Notes: generated by a model from the sequence alone, not told the origin. A stretch of DNA of 64,000 nt from Salipiger pallidus (GCF_014643635.1 NZ_BMJV01000004.1:310001-374000); one strand, 5' to 3'; positions 6,966 through 16,326 are shown, counted from the first letter of the stretch. Made by a program: numbers and translations.

Positions 6966-8063
6966 TCAGTTCAGGCGGGTGCCGGTTCCGGGCTCGAAAT
7001 ACGACACCTTGCCCAGATCGAAGGCCAGCGTCATCTGTTCGCCCGGCCTTGCGATGGTCTCTGCGTGCAGGCGGGCGGTGACACCGGTTCCGCCGAGCCG
7101 CGACATAACGTAGGTGTCCGCCCCCGCTGGCTCCACCATGTCCACGAGGCACTGTGCCTCCTGAACGTCTTCGCCAGCGCGGAAGCCCGCTTCGGCGATG
7201 TCCTCGGGGCGTAGCCCGAGGATGATGTCGCGCGGTAGGCCGCTGGCGTGCGGATCGTGCAGGATGATGGGGGCGGCACCCTCCCGGTCGATCTCGATCC
7301 GGGTGGCACCGCCCTCGGGCTCGGCCCGCGCGGGGATAAGGTTCATCGCGGGGGAGCCCATGAAATCCGCCACGAAGAGGTTGGCGGGTTTGTTGTAGAT
7401 CTCGGATGGTGAGCCGATCTGCTGAACCACGCCGTCCTTCAGGACGACGATCTTGGTGGCCAGCGTCATCGCCTCGATCTGGTCGTGGGTGACGTAGACG
7501 ATGGAGGCGTTCATCGAATGATGCAGCTTCTTGATTTCCGACCGCATCTCGACCCGCAGCTTGGCATCGAGGTTCGACAGTGGCTCGTCGAACAGGAACA
7601 GCTTGGGATCGCGTACCAGCGCCCGGCCCATGGCGACCCGCTGGCGCTGACCGCCAGAGAGCTGGCCGGGACGGCGGTTCAGCAGCTTCTCGATCTGCAG
7701 CTGGCGGGCGACGTCGGCAAGTTTGGCCTCCTGAGTGGCTTGATCGACGCCGCGCACCTTCATGCCGAAGGTGATGTTCTTGGCCACCGACATGGTGGGG
7801 TAAAGAGCATAGCTCTGGAACACCATGGCGATGTCGCGGTCCTTGGGGGACACGTGGGTCATGTCCCGCCCGCCAATGTGGATGGACCCGCCGGTGATCG
7901 GCTCGAGACCGGCGATGCAGTTGAGCAGCGTGGACTTGCCGCAGCCCGAAGGGCCGACGAGCACGAGGAAATCGCCTTCGTCGATCTGCACGTTGATGTC
8001 CTTGAGGACATGGGTGGCACCGTAGCTTTTCTGAAGCTTCGAGATGTCGAGGATGGGGGCCAT
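6966..8063 (-). CDS. sugar ABC transporter ATP-binding protein (MalK/UgpC type)
   Basis: 365 residues from ATG 8063 (the open frame continues upstream inside the permease gene). The nucleotide-binding domain has Walker A GPSGCGKST, signature LSGGQRQRVAMGRAL, Walker B LFLFDEPLSNLD and the switch His in VYVTHDQIEAM. A C-terminal TOBE/regulatory region starts around residue 235 (SPAMNLIPARAE). It energises import through the two permeases encoded just upstream. Gene order (binding protein, permease, permease, ATPase) and the neighbouring two-component system match glucose/mannose importers of the Gts type, so glucose or a related sugar is the best guess. Confidence 0.93.
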   Translation of the reverse strand: MAPILDISKLQKSYGATHVLKDINVQIDEGDFLVLVGPSGCGKSTLLNCIAGLEPITGGSIHIGGRDMTHVSPKDRDIAMVFQSYALYPTMSVAKNITFGMKVRGVDQATQEAKLADVARQLQIEKLLNRRPGQLSGGQRQRVAMGRALVRDPKLFLFDEPLSNLDAKLRVEMRSEIKKLHHSMNASIVYVTHDQIEAMTLATKIVVLKDGVVQQIGSPSEIYNKPANLFVADFMGSPAMNLIPARAEPEGGATRIEIDREGAAPIILHDPHASGLPRDIILGLRPEDIAEAGFRAGEDVQEAQCLVDMVEPAGADTYVMSRLGGTGVTARLHAETIARPGEQMTLAFDLGKVSYFEPGTGTRLN

Positions 8064-8068
8064 GAGCG

Positions 8069-8977
8069 TTATCCCTTCACGGAACCGGCGGTCAGACCGC
8101 GGATGAAGTATTTCCCGGCGACGACATAGACCAGAAGGGTCGGCAGGGCGGCGATGATCGCGGCGGCCATGTCGACGTTGTATTCCTTCACGCCGGTGGT
8201 TGAGTTGACGATGTTGTTGAGCGCGACGGTCACGGGCTGCGTTCCGGCGCTGCTGAAGGAGACCCCGAAGAGGAAGTCGTTCCAGATTTGGGTAAACTGC
8301 CAGATGACCGACACCACGACGATGGGCAGTGACAGGGGCAGGAAGATCGACACGAAGATCCTCAGGAAGCCTGCGCCGTCCACCTTGGCCGCCTTCACCA
8401 GTTCCGACGGGATGGTGACGTAGTAGTTGCGGAAGAACAGCGTGGTGAAGCCCAGCCCGTAGATGATGTGGACGAACATGAGGCCTGGGATGGTGCCCGC
8501 GATGCCCATGAGGCCCAGCATCCGCGCCATGGGCAGCAGCACCACCTGGAACGGGATGAAGCAGCCAAATAGCATCAGCGCGAAGATGATGTTGGCCCCT
8601 TTGAAGCGCCACTGCGCGATCACATACCCGTTCAGCGCGCCGATCACGGTCGAGATCAGCACCGAGGGCACCGCTAGAATGACCGAGTTCCAGAAGAACG
8701 GCCGCAGCCCCTCGCACTGGATGCCGGTGCAGGCGCCAGACCATGCCTTTGCCCATGGCTCCAGCGTGGCATCGCGGGGCAGGGCGATGAGGCTGCCGGT
8801 GCGGATCTCCTCGAGGGTCTTGATCGAGGTGGTCAGCATCACGAAGAGCGGCATCAGGTACCACAGGGCAAAGAGCCCGAGAACTATGTAGAGTATCCAG
8901 CGCAGCGCGGTCTTGCCCCAGCTGCGGGCCGGGCGCACCGCCTGTGCGGGCGCATGGGTTGCGGTCACGTCAGTCAT
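8069..8977 (-). CDS. carbohydrate ABC transporter permease (MalG type)
   Basis: 302 residues with six predicted membrane helices, the first at about 28-50 after a basic start. The inner-membrane ATPase-docking loop carries the EAA-type motif LVKAAKVDGAGFLRIFVSIF. The C-terminus GLTAGSVKG is typical of MalG-type subunits. It pairs with the MalF-type permease upstream, whose gene end overlaps this start by eight bases, and the ATPase gene begins five bases after this stop. It forms half of the transmembrane channel for the sugar importer. Confidence 0.93.
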   Translation of the reverse strand: MTDVTATHAPAQAVRPARSWGKTALRWILYIVLGLFALWYLMPLFVMLTTSIKTLEEIRTGSLIALPRDATLEPWAKAWSGACTGIQCEGLRPFFWNSVILAVPSVLISTVIGALNGYVIAQWRFKGANIIFALMLFGCFIPFQVVLLPMARMLGLMGIAGTIPGLMFVHIIYGLGFTTLFFRNYYVTIPSELVKAAKVDGAGFLRIFVSIFLPLSLPIVVVSVIWQFTQIWNDFLFGVSFSSAGTQPVTVALNNIVNSTTGVKEYNVDMAAAIIAALPTLLVYVVAGKYFIRGLTAGSVKG

Positions 8978-9842
8978 TGCGGACCCTCAGTTCTGAATAG
9001 AGGTAGGGGACGACGATGGCGAAGACGACGGCCATCATCACCATGGCCGAGCTTGCCGCCTGTCCAATGTCACCGCGCGAGAACGCCATGGCGTACATGT
9101 AGGTGGCGGGCAGGTCGGTGGCGTAGCCGGGGCCGCCTCCGGTGAGGGCGATCACGAGGTCGAAGGCCTTGATGGCAAGATGCGCCAGGACGATGAAGGC
9201 CGACAGGAAGATGGGGGCCATCGAGGGGATGATGATCGCGGAATAGATCCGCCACGTTGGGATGCCGTCCACCTGCGCGGCCTTGATGATCTCGCCATCC
9301 ACCGACCTCAGGCCGGCAAGGAACAGCGCCATCACGAAGCCCGAGCTTTGCCAGACCCCCGCGAGCACCACGGTGTAGATCGCCATGTCCGGGTCCACCA
9401 ACCAGTCGAAGCTGAAGTTCGGGTACCCCCAGCCCTGCACCATCGCCTCGAGCCCGAGACCGGGGTTCAGGATCCATTTCCAAGCCGTGCCGGTGACGAT
9501 CATGGAAAGCGCCATGGGATAGAGGTAGATCGTGCGGATCGCCCCTTCGACGCGGATGTGCTGGTCCAGCAGGATGGCAAGGGCAAGGCCCAGCACCATG
9601 CAGATGCCGATGAACAGCCCGCCGAAGATGAAGAGGTTGCCGAAAGCGGTGTCCCAGCGCGGGCTGTCGAACAGCCGGTCGTACTGGATGAAACCGTCGA
9701 TCTCGTAGCGGGGCAGCAGCTTGGAGCGGGTGAGCGACACCCAGGCGGTCCAGGCGATGAACCCGTAGACGAAGATCAGTACGGCGATGAAAGAAGGGGC
9801 GAGCACCATCTTGGGCAGATGGTTTTCTAGCCATTTGGTCAT
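8970..9842 (-). CDS. carbohydrate ABC transporter permease (MalF type)
   Basis: 290 residues from ATG 9842; the longer open frame runs back into the hairpin and the binding-protein gene and has no support. Six hydrophobic helices are visible (the first near FIAVLIFVYGFIAWTAWVSL). The EAA loop is IIKAAQVDGIPTWRIYSAII. The start is separated from the binding-protein gene by a strong hairpin (9860-9889), which would lower permease expression relative to binding protein. It overlaps the MalG-type gene by eight bases. It is the second channel subunit of the glucose/mannose-type importer. Confidence 0.92.
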   Translation of the reverse strand: MTKWLENHLPKMVLAPSFIAVLIFVYGFIAWTAWVSLTRSKLLPRYEIDGFIQYDRLFDSPRWDTAFGNLFIFGGLFIGICMVLGLALAILLDQHIRVEGAIRTIYLYPMALSMIVTGTAWKWILNPGLGLEAMVQGWGYPNFSFDWLVDPDMAIYTVVLAGVWQSSGFVMALFLAGLRSVDGEIIKAAQVDGIPTWRIYSAIIIPSMAPIFLSAFIVLAHLAIKAFDLVIALTGGGPGYATDLPATYMYAMAFSRGDIGQAASSAMVMMAVVFAIVVPYLYSELRVRND

Positions 9843-9859
9843 GGGGAGTCCTCCGGGGT

Positions 9860-9889
9860 GTCCTGCCCCCGCGTGATGGGGGGCAGGAC
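9860..9889 (-). promoter_or_regulatory. intercistronic hairpin in the ABC operon
   Basis: Perfect 11-bp stem GTCCTGCCCCC / GGGGGCAGGAC with an 8-base loop in the 56-base gap between the binding-protein stop and the permease start. Such stem-loops commonly protect the upstream message or partly terminate transcription, giving excess binding protein over membrane subunits. No T-run follows, so mRNA stabilisation is at least as likely as attenuation. Confidence 0.65.
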
Positions 9890-9898
9890 GAAGGGGGC

Positions 9899-11143
9899 TT
9901 ACATGGAATTCGCGACGGCGTCGGCCAGTTGCTGGACCGCGTCTTCGGAGCTCATGTCGGAGTTGAAGTGCGCGGTCACCACGTCGGTGATCGCACCGGC
10001 CTGCGCGCCGCGCAGGGCCATGCCGTGGGCGTAGGACGGCAGCAGCGAGCCAGCTTCGGCGCTGGCGGTCATGTCCTCGGACGACAGCTTGGCGCAATCG
10101 TCGAAGGCGTCGAGCGACACGTCGGTGCGTGCCGGGATCGAGCCCTTGTTGAGGTTGAACACCTCCTGGAAGCTCGGGCCGGTGATGAGCTTGGCCAGCA
10201 GATCCTGACCGGCCTGCTTGTCTTCGCCCTCGACCTCGAACATGGCGAAGCTGTCCACGTTGTAGAGGAAGCCGTCACCGGGGGTGGAGGCGCAAAGGAA
10301 GTCGGTGCCCGGCTCCTTGCCGGCGGCAAGGAATTCCCCCTTGGCCCAGTCGCCCATGATCTGGAACGCCGCTTCGCCGTTCATCACCATGGCGGTGGCA
10401 AGGTTCCAGTCGCGCCCTGAGAAGTTGTCGTCGACATAGCCGCGCATGGTGCGCATCTGGTCGAAGACCTGCACCATCGTGTCCGAGGTCAGCGCCTCGG
10501 GGTTCAGATCGATCAGCGCGTCCTCGTAGAACTCGGGGCCACCAAGGCCAAGCACCACGGTTTCAAACACGGTGGCGTCCTGCCAGGACTGACCGCCATG
10601 GGCCAGCGGGATGACCCCGGCTTCCTGCAGCTTGTCGGCGGCGGCATTGAACTCGTCCCAGGTGGTGGGCATCTCGATGTCGTTGGCCTCGAGCACCTCG
10701 GCATTGGCCCAGATCCAGTCCACGCGGTGGACGTTCACGGGGGCAGCGCACCAGCTGCCTTCGCATTTCATGTGGTTGGCAATGGCCTCGGGCAGCACGT
10801 CGGCCCAGCCTTCGGCCTCGGCCACATCCGAGATGTCGGCCAGAACGCCTTCCTCGTACCATTCCTGGATCGCCGGGCCCTTGAGCTGCACGGCGGTGGG
10901 GGCGTTGCCCGACAGAACGCGGGCGCGCAGGGCGGTCATGGCCGCGTCGCCGCCACCACCTGCCACCGGCATGTCGGTCCAGGTGCCGCCGTTCGAGGCG
11001 AATTCCTCCTGAAGGACGCCCACGGCCTTGGCCTCGCCGCCCGAGGTCCACCAGTGGAGCACCTCGGCCTGCGGCTCGGCAAGGCCGGGCGTGGCGAGGG
11101 CGAAGAGTACGGCCGAAGAGGCCGCCAGAGCGGATTTTTGCAT
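9899..11143 (-). CDS. sugar ABC transporter substrate-binding protein (glucose/mannose type)
   Basis: 414 residues. A Sec signal peptide (MQKSALAASSAVLFALATPGLA) ends near residue 22, so the mature protein is periplasmic. The mature start EVLHWWTSGGEAKAV is characteristic of glucose/mannose-binding proteins of the GltB/GtsA group, followed by family-1 solute-binding features. A GGAGG sits ahead of ATG 11143. It is the first gene of the leftward operon and divergent from a response regulator; in pseudomonads a similar arrangement links this transporter to the GltR/GtrS glucose-sensing system. Specificity for glucose is inferred from these similarities. Confidence 0.92.
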   Translation of the reverse strand: MQKSALAASSAVLFALATPGLAEPQAEVLHWWTSGGEAKAVGVLQEEFASNGGTWTDMPVAGGGGDAAMTALRARVLSGNAPTAVQLKGPAIQEWYEEGVLADISDVAEAEGWADVLPEAIANHMKCEGSWCAAPVNVHRVDWIWANAEVLEANDIEMPTTWDEFNAAADKLQEAGVIPLAHGGQSWQDATVFETVVLGLGGPEFYEDALIDLNPEALTSDTMVQVFDQMRTMRGYVDDNFSGRDWNLATAMVMNGEAAFQIMGDWAKGEFLAAGKEPGTDFLCASTPGDGFLYNVDSFAMFEVEGEDKQAGQDLLAKLITGPSFQEVFNLNKGSIPARTDVSLDAFDDCAKLSSEDMTASAEAGSLLPSYAHGMALRGAQAGAITDVVTAHFNSDMSSEDAVQQLADAVANSM

Positions 11144-11272
11144 GATAGAAGTTCCTCCCTAAGAACTGCCGCAGGTGCGGCTGAACGTCACACATCTTCG
11201 CGCCGGAAGATCGCACGCGCAACAGGGCGCGTAGGGGCAGCGCAAGCCCGGGGCACGGAAAATTGCGCCACC

Positions 11273-11299
11273 TGTTACAGCTTGTTACACGGTGTTGCA
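11273..11299 (+). promoter_or_regulatory. three-fold 10-bp-phased direct repeat, likely response-regulator operator
   Basis: TGTTACA at 11273-11279, TGTTACA at 11283-11289 and TGTTGCA at 11293-11299 recur at exactly one helical turn. OmpR/PhoB-type regulators bind tandem head-to-tail half-sites with this phasing. The array lies in the divergent region, about 130 bases before the binding-protein start and 75 before the regulator start, so it could serve both promoters. Confidence 0.6.
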
Positions 11300-11373
11300 G
11301 CGACGCCGGGGAAGGCTTGCGGATGCTGCGTGCGCAGCATTCACAGTACGGCGGAGAGGGAAGGATTAGGGAC

Positions 11374-12093
11374 GTGACGATTCCACGGCTGCTTGTGGTC
11401 GACGACGACATCGAGACCCGTTCGATGCTGACCGAGTACCTGCACCGGCAGGGCTTTGCGGCGCTGCCCTGCGGCACCGAGGCCGAGGTGCGCGCCCAGC
11501 TTGGGCAGGGACGGGTGGATCTCATCCTGCTCGACGTGATGCTGGGCGACGAAAGCGGGGTGGAGATCTGCGCCCGGCTTCGGGCGGAACAGGACGTGCC
11601 AATCATCCTTGTGTCAGCGCTGTCGGCGGATCACCAGCGCATGGCCGGTTACGAGGTCGGGGCGGATGACTACATTGCCAAGCCCTTCAACCCCGATTTG
11701 CTGCTGGCGCGGGTGCGGGCGGTCCTGGCACGGGCGCGGCGGTCGGCGTCGCTGATCTACCGCCGCCAGACATCGGTGTTCCGGTTCGGAGGCTGGACCT
11801 ATGATGCCCGCCGCGACGAGGTGAGCGCCCCCGATGGCGTGCAGATCGCCCTGTCGCGGCGCGAGACCGCGCTGCTCAAGGTGCTGTTGGCCAACCCGCG
11901 CATTCCCCTGACCCGCGACGAGATCGCCGCTGCCATGGGCGGAGACGGGGACGAGCAGGGCCGAGCCATCGACGTGCTGGTGGGCCGCCTGCGCGGCAAG
12001 ATCGAGGCCAACCCGCGCGAGCCGTCGCTTCTGCGCACCGAGCGGGGGGTGGGCTACGTGCTGGCCGCCGATGTCGAGATCGAGGCTGGGTGA
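11374..12093 (+). CDS. OmpR-family response regulator (GltR-like)
   Basis: 239 residues from GTG 11374, where the receiver domain begins at once with IPRLLVVDDDIETR. Longer in-frame starts upstream would add an unrelated tail. The receiver has the acidic pair in VVDDD, the phospho-acceptor Asp in LILLDVMLGDESG and the conserved Lys in YIAKPFNPD. The C-terminal winged helix (about 135-235) contains LSRRETALLKVLLANP and GRAIDVLVGRLRGKI. It is coupled to the histidine kinase gene by a one-base overlap (TGATG) and is divergent from the sugar transporter, so control of that transporter is likely; the phased repeats at 11273-11299 are a candidate site. Confidence 0.92.
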   Translation: MTIPRLLVVDDDIETRSMLTEYLHRQGFAALPCGTEAEVRAQLGQGRVDLILLDVMLGDESGVEICARLRAEQDVPIILVSALSADHQRMAGYEVGADDYIAKPFNPDLLLARVRAVLARARRSASLIYRRQTSVFRFGGWTYDARRDEVSAPDGVQIALSRRETALLKVLLANPRIPLTRDEIAAAMGGDGDEQGRAIDVLVGRLRGKIEANPREPSLLRTERGVGYVLAADVEIEAG

Positions 12094-13619
12094 TGGCCAC
12101 GCCCAGAGGCAGCCGTTCTGCGGCCACTGAAAACCCGGCACGTGGTCTCGGTGCCCGGCGGCAAAGCCCCCCTCGCAAGCCCATGCGCCTGCGCAGTCTC
12201 GGGCTGGCGCTGTGCCTTGCATCGATGCTGACAGGAATGGCAGTGGCGGCGCTCTGGGCCGTGTCGGTGCAGGGCTGGGACCGGCACCTGACACGCGCCT
12301 TTGTGGCGGGGATCGGGCTGTACGATTCCCTGCGCTACGGCATGCCCGCGCCCGAGGGGTTGGTGCTGACGCGGCTTGACCCCGACGAGGCCGCACTGGC
12401 GGACCGGGGTGGCTTTGCCCGGCTGCCGGGGATGCCGGTGCCGGGGTTCGTCACGCAGGTGTCGCTGATTGATCCCGGCCCCGACATGTTGTCGGGCCGT
12501 GTGCTTGGCCTCGGGATCGTGTCGGGGGCGTTGCAATATCCGGTGGCCGAGATCGCCTCGGCTCCCGGACAGGCAGCGGCGCAGAAGCTGGGCGAAGTGA
12601 CGCGACTCATGGCGAGCTACTGCAGCACGCCGGTGCTGTTTGCGCAGCTGGGGGATGGCGGCTGGGTTAGGGTCGACGGCGCGCCGGTCTGGGGCTGTTC
12701 GGTGGCACCGCGCGACTATCGGCTGATGGCGATCCTGCTGGGGCTGGTGGCGCTGGCGGCGGTGGTGACGCTGGTGGGGGACGTGTCGGCACGGTTCGAC
12801 CGCTTTGCCCGCAGCCTCAAGGACCGTGGCCGGGTGGGCGGCCCAGATGTCTACGAGGCCGAAGGGCCGGCCGAGCTGCACGACATGGTGTCGGCGGTGA
12901 ACGCCTATCTCGACGCGGAACGCGCCCGGCTCGCCCATCGCGCGGTTGTGCTGTCGGGGGTGAGCCATGATCTTGGCACACCTGCCACGCGGCTGCGGCT
13001 ACGGGCCGCGCTGATCGCGGATGATGACCTGCGGGCGCGCTTCGAGGCGGACATTGACCACATGACCGGCATGATCGAAAGCGTGCTGACGCTGACCCGC
13101 TCCGAGCTGGGGGCCGAAGCGCCCCGGCAGGTATCGCTTGGCTCGCTGGTCGAGGCGCTGGTGGACGATTACCACGACACTGGCCGCCCCGTAGCGTTGC
13201 TCGAGGCGCCGCCGCGGGTGGTGACGGGGGGCGGATCGCTCTTCAGCGCGCGGCATGGGCAGGGCGAGATGCCGCCCCCGAGCCACGTGCAGGTGATGGC
13301 AAGGCCCGTGCAGCTGCGGCGGGCGCTGGCGAACCTCGTGGACAATGCGCTGAAATACGGGCGCCGCGCCGAACTGAGTCTGCTGGCTGGGCCCGAACGG
13401 GTGGTGATCGTGGTGGAAGACGAGGGCTCGGCCATGTCGGTAGAGGAGATCGAGCGCCTCATCGCGCCCTTCCGCCGGGGCGAGGGGCACGGGCCGGTAA
13501 GCGGCTTCGGTCTCGGCCTGTCGATCGTCGCCACCGTGGCCGAGCAGCATGGCGGGCGGCTGTTCTTCGAGCGCGGCGCACGGGGGCTACGGGCCTGTCT
13601 CGAGATCGCCAGGGGATGA
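12093..13619 (+). CDS. sensor histidine kinase (GtrS-like)
   Basis: About 508 residues from ATG 12093 (a GTG one codon earlier is possible). After a basic N-terminus, membrane helix 1 lies near LALCLASMLTGMAVAALWAV. A periplasmic domain of roughly 150 residues follows with two Cys (YCSTP and GCSV), then helix 2 near AILLGLVALAAVVTLV, HAMP-like linker, dimerisation domain with phospho-acceptor His in VSHDLGTPATRLRLR, and an ATPase domain with NLVDNALKYG, VEDEGSAM and GFGLGLSIV. The H-box reads HDLGTP where HDLRTP is usual. It should sense a periplasmic ligand, plausibly a sugar or sugar acid, and phosphorylate the adjacent regulator. Confidence 0.9.
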   Translation: MATPRGSRSAATENPARGLGARRQSPPRKPMRLRSLGLALCLASMLTGMAVAALWAVSVQGWDRHLTRAFVAGIGLYDSLRYGMPAPEGLVLTRLDPDEAALADRGGFARLPGMPVPGFVTQVSLIDPGPDMLSGRVLGLGIVSGALQYPVAEIASAPGQAAAQKLGEVTRLMASYCSTPVLFAQLGDGGWVRVDGAPVWGCSVAPRDYRLMAILLGLVALAAVVTLVGDVSARFDRFARSLKDRGRVGGPDVYEAEGPAELHDMVSAVNAYLDAERARLAHRAVVLSGVSHDLGTPATRLRLRAALIADDDLRARFEADIDHMTGMIESVLTLTRSELGAEAPRQVSLGSLVEALVDDYHDTGRPVALLEAPPRVVTGGGSLFSARHGQGEMPPPSHVQVMARPVQLRRALANLVDNALKYGRRAELSLLAGPERVVIVVEDEGSAMSVEEIERLIAPFRRGEGHGPVSGFGLGLSIVATVAEQHGGRLFFERGARGLRACLEIARG

Positions 13620-13664
13620 GGCTGGGCCCCTTGGGGGATCGGCTGCGCCGATGCCTGCGGCGCG

Positions 13665-13685
13665 CGTATTTTTCAAGAGAAGAAG
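13665..13685 (+). repeat. dispersed intergenic repeat, copy 1
   Basis: 21-base element matching the consensus core GTATTTGGAAAGAGAAGAAG except for TTC in place of GGA. It is one of six copies in this window, all outside genes. Copies 1 and 2 are in the same orientation 135 bases apart. Confidence 0.75.
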
Positions 13686-13799
13686 AGGCTGGCAGTGCTT
13701 TTGGGGCAAGGTGGGCGCCGGAGCTTGTGCTTTCCTGTGAGGAAGACGGGGGCGGCGCCTTCGGGGATGGGACGGTGCCGATGGGGAGCCGGGATTTTG

Positions 13800-13820
13800 C
13801 GTATTTGGGAAGAGAAGAAG
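13800..13820 (+). repeat. dispersed intergenic repeat, copy 2
   Basis: Matches the consensus core GTATTTGGAAAGAGAAGAAG with one change (GGG for GGA). It lies 125 bases before the chosen Tex start. Confidence 0.8.
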
Positions 13821-13944
13821 GATGGGGTTGCGCGTTTGACCTGAGGGGGCGGCGGCGATTTGCCGGGAGGCGTTCGCGCGGGCTTGGCGCGGGAGCGGGG
13901 CGGCGGTAGAACGGGTGCCCGACCATTCCGAGGAGGCCCCCGTC

Positions 13945-16326
13945 TTGGACCAGACCCCCGAGCGCATCGCCCGCACCATCGCCACCGAGATCAACGCCAG
14001 TCCGCAGCAGGTGAAGGCCGCAGTGGAGCTGTTGGACGGTGGCGCGACCGTGCCTTTCGTCGCCCGCTATCGCAAGGAGGTAACCGGCGGCCTTGATGAC
14101 ACGCAGCTGCGCACGCTGGGCGAGCGACTTGGCTACCTGCGGGAAATGGAGGCGCGGCGATCCTCGATCCTGAATTCGATCCGTGAACAGGGCAAGCTGA
14201 CCGACGACCTTGCGAAGCGCATTGCGCAGGCGGGCACCAAGGCGACGCTTGAGGACATCTACCTGCCATACAAGCCCAAGCGCCGCACCAAGGCGATGAT
14301 CGCCCGCGAGCGGGGTCTCGAGCCACTGCTGCGTGCGATCATGGACCAGCGAGGATCCGATCCCGAGGCGCTGGCCCAGGGCTATCTTGGCGAGGAGGTG
14401 GAAACCGTGAAGGCGGCACTGACCGGCGCGCGGGACATCCTTGCCGAGGAGCTATCCGAGAACGCCGAACTGCTGGGCCGCCTGCGGGAGTTCATGCGCA
14501 AGGAGGCCCGGATCAGCGCCAAAGTGCAGACCGGGAAAGAACAGGCCGGGGCGAAGTTCTCGGACTATTTCGACCATGTCGAGGATTGGGCCAACATCCC
14601 CTCGCACCGGGCGCTGGCGATCCTGCGGGCCGCCAAGGAAGAGATCGTCACCATCTCCATCGAGCCTGAGCCCGAGGCCGGGCAAGAGCGCGCGCTGGGC
14701 ATCGTGTGCAGCGCCATCGGCACTCCCGGCACTGGAGCGGGCGATCAGTGGCTGCGCGATGCGGCGGGCTGGACCTGGCGGGTGAAGCTGAGCTTGTCGA
14801 TGTACGTGGACCTGCTGACCGAGCTGCGTCAGCGCGCCCACCAGGAGGCCATCGACGTCTTTTCGCGCAACCTCAAGGATCTGCTGCTAGCCGCACCTGC
14901 GGGGAACAAGGCAACGCTGGGCCTTGATCCCGGCATCCGGACCGGGGTGAAGGCGGCGGTTGTGGATGCCACCGGCAAGCTGCTCGAGACGGCAACGCTC
15001 TATCCGTTCCAGCCCAAGAATGACGTGCGCGGCGCGCAGGCCGAGATCGCCAGACTGGTCAAGCGCCATGGCGTCGCGCTGATTGCCATCGGCAACGGCA
15101 CTGCCAGCCGCGAGACCGAGAAGCTCGTGGGCGAGACGCTCAAGCTCATGGACGGAACCAAGCCGACCCGTGTGGTGGTGTCTGAGGCGGGGGCCTCGGT
15201 CTACTCGGCCTCCGAGCTGGCAGCGCGGGAATTCCCGGAGCTCGACGTGTCGCTGCGCGGCGCGGTGTCCATCGCGCGGCGTTTGCAGGATCCGCTGGCG
15301 GAGCTGGTCAAGATCTCCCCCGAGAGCATCGGCGTCGGCCAGTACCAGCATGACGTGGACCAGCGGCAGCTGTCCAAGGCCCTTGAGGCCGTGGTCGAGG
15401 ATGCGGTGAACGCGGTGGGCGTCGATCTCAACACCGCTTCTGCGCCGCTGCTGGCGCATGTGGCGGGGCTTGGGCCGTCGCTGGCGCAGGCCATCGTTGC
15501 GCACCGCGATGCCAACGGCGCCTTCGGGTCGCGCAAGGCGCTCAAGAAGGTGGCGGGGATCGGCCCCAAGGCCTTTGAACAAAGCGCGGGCTTCCTGCGC
15601 ATCCGCGATGGGGCCGAGCCGCTTGATGCGTCCTCGGTCCACCCCGAGGCCTATGACGTGGCGCGGCGCATCGTGAAAGCCTGCGGGCGTGACATCCGCC
15701 AGATCATGGGCCAGCCGGAGGCGCTGCGAGGCGTCCGCCCAGAGCAGTTCGTCGACGACAGCTTCGGCCTGCCCACGGTGCGCGACATTCTCTCGGAGTT
15801 GGAAAAGCCCGGCCGCGACCCGCGCCCGAGCTTCAAGACCGCCAGTTTTGCCGAAGGTGTCGAAGAGATCACCGACCTAAAGCCCGGCATGTCCCTCGAG
15901 GGCACGGTGACCAACGTGGCGGCGTTTGGCGCCTTCGTGGACATCGGTGTGCATCAGGACGGGCTGGTCCACGTGAGCCAGCTTGCGGACCGCTTCGTCA
16001 AGGACCCTCACGAGGTGGTCAAGGCCGGCGACGTCGTGCGTGTTCGCGTGACTGAAGTGGACGTGCCGCGCAAGCGCATCGGACTGTCTATGCGCAAGCA
16101 GCAGAGCGAGGACGAAGGGCGCAGCACGCGCGAGGGTCGAGGGCAGGAGAACCGTGGAGCGCGCGGTGGACCGCAGGGCAAGCCCGGTCCGCGCGGCGGG
16201 CCCGGCAGTGGCAGATCAGGCAAGGGTAGCCCGGACAAGGGGCCTAAGGGGGGCAAGCCCGCTTCCCGGGACAGCGGCAATGGCGCGCTTGGTGCCGCGC
16301 TGCTGGATGCCATGAAGAAACGCTGA
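13945..16326 (+). CDS. tex: Tex family S1 RNA-binding transcription accessory protein
   Basis: 793 residues if translation begins at TTG 13945, which has a perfect AGGAGG eight bases upstream and gives the family start [16 protein letters not shown]. The longer GTG start at 13915 lacks a ribosome site. Domains: N-terminal helical Tex region with [17 protein letters not shown], YqgF/RNase-H-like domain near [17 protein letters not shown], helix-hairpin-helix pair near [16 protein letters not shown], and S1 domain near [18 protein letters not shown]. After about residue 715 a Gly/Arg/Lys/Pro-rich disordered tail extends the protein and may add RNA binding. It acts with RNA polymerase and nucleic acids in the cytoplasm. 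The gene stands alone. Confidence 0.95.
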   Translation: MDQTPERIARTIATEINASPQQVKAAVELLDGGATVPFVARYRKEVTGGLDDTQLRTLGERLGYLREMEARRSSILNSIREQGKLTDDLAKRIAQAGTKATLEDIYLPYKPKRRTKAMIARERGLEPLLRAIMDQRGSDPEALAQGYLGEEVETVKAALTGARDILAEELSENAELLGRLREFMRKEARISAKVQTGKEQAGAKFSDYFDHVEDWANIPSHRALAILRAAKEEIVTISIEPEPEAGQERALGIVCSAIGTPGTGAGDQWLRDAAGWTWRVKLSLSMYVDLLTELRQRAHQEAIDVFSRNLKDLLLAAPAGNKATLGLDPGIRTGVKAAVVDATGKLLETATLYPFQPKNDVRGAQAEIARLVKRHGVALIAIGNGTASRETEKLVGETLKLMDGTKPTRVVVSEAGASVYSASELAAREFPELDVSLRGAVSIARRLQDPLAELVKISPESIGVGQYQHDVDQRQLSKALEAVVEDAVNAVGVDLNTASAPLLAHVAGLGPSLAQAIVAHRDANGAFGSRKALKKVAGIGPKAFEQSAGFLRIRDGAEPLDASSVHPEAYDVARRIVKACGRDIRQIMGQPEALRGVRPEQFVDDSFGLPTVRDILSELEKPGRDPRPSFKTASFAEGVEEITDLKPGMSLEGTVTNVAAFGAFVDIGVHQDGLVHVSQLADRFVKDPHEVVKAGDVVRVRVTEVDVPRKRIGLSMRKQQSEDEGRSTREGRGQENRGARGGPQGKPGPRGGPGSGRSGKGSPDKGPKGGKPASRDSGNGALGAALLDAMKKR

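Larger units (their letters stand above)
13620..13944. other. 325-bp gene-free region carrying two copies of a dispersed repeat
   Basis: Between the histidine kinase stop and the Tex start I see no gene. The region contains two direct copies of the family repeat at 13665-13685 and 13800-13820, with purine-rich GC-rich sequence between them. The Shine-Dalgarno for Tex (AGGAGG, 13931-13936) is at its right end. Open frames here on the minus strand are translations of the repeat and look artefactual (Ser/Pro-rich). Confidence 0.6.

Noticed and set aside
13459-13926. Ser/Pro-rich minus-strand open frames over 13459-13994
   Set aside because: They are translations of the dispersed repeat and of the histidine-kinase antisense strand; no start signal and no recognisable domain.
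13620-13944. CRISPR-like array suggested by two direct repeat copies
   Set aside because: Only two copies 135 bases apart, with further single copies elsewhere and no cas genes; it is a dispersed intergenic repeat.
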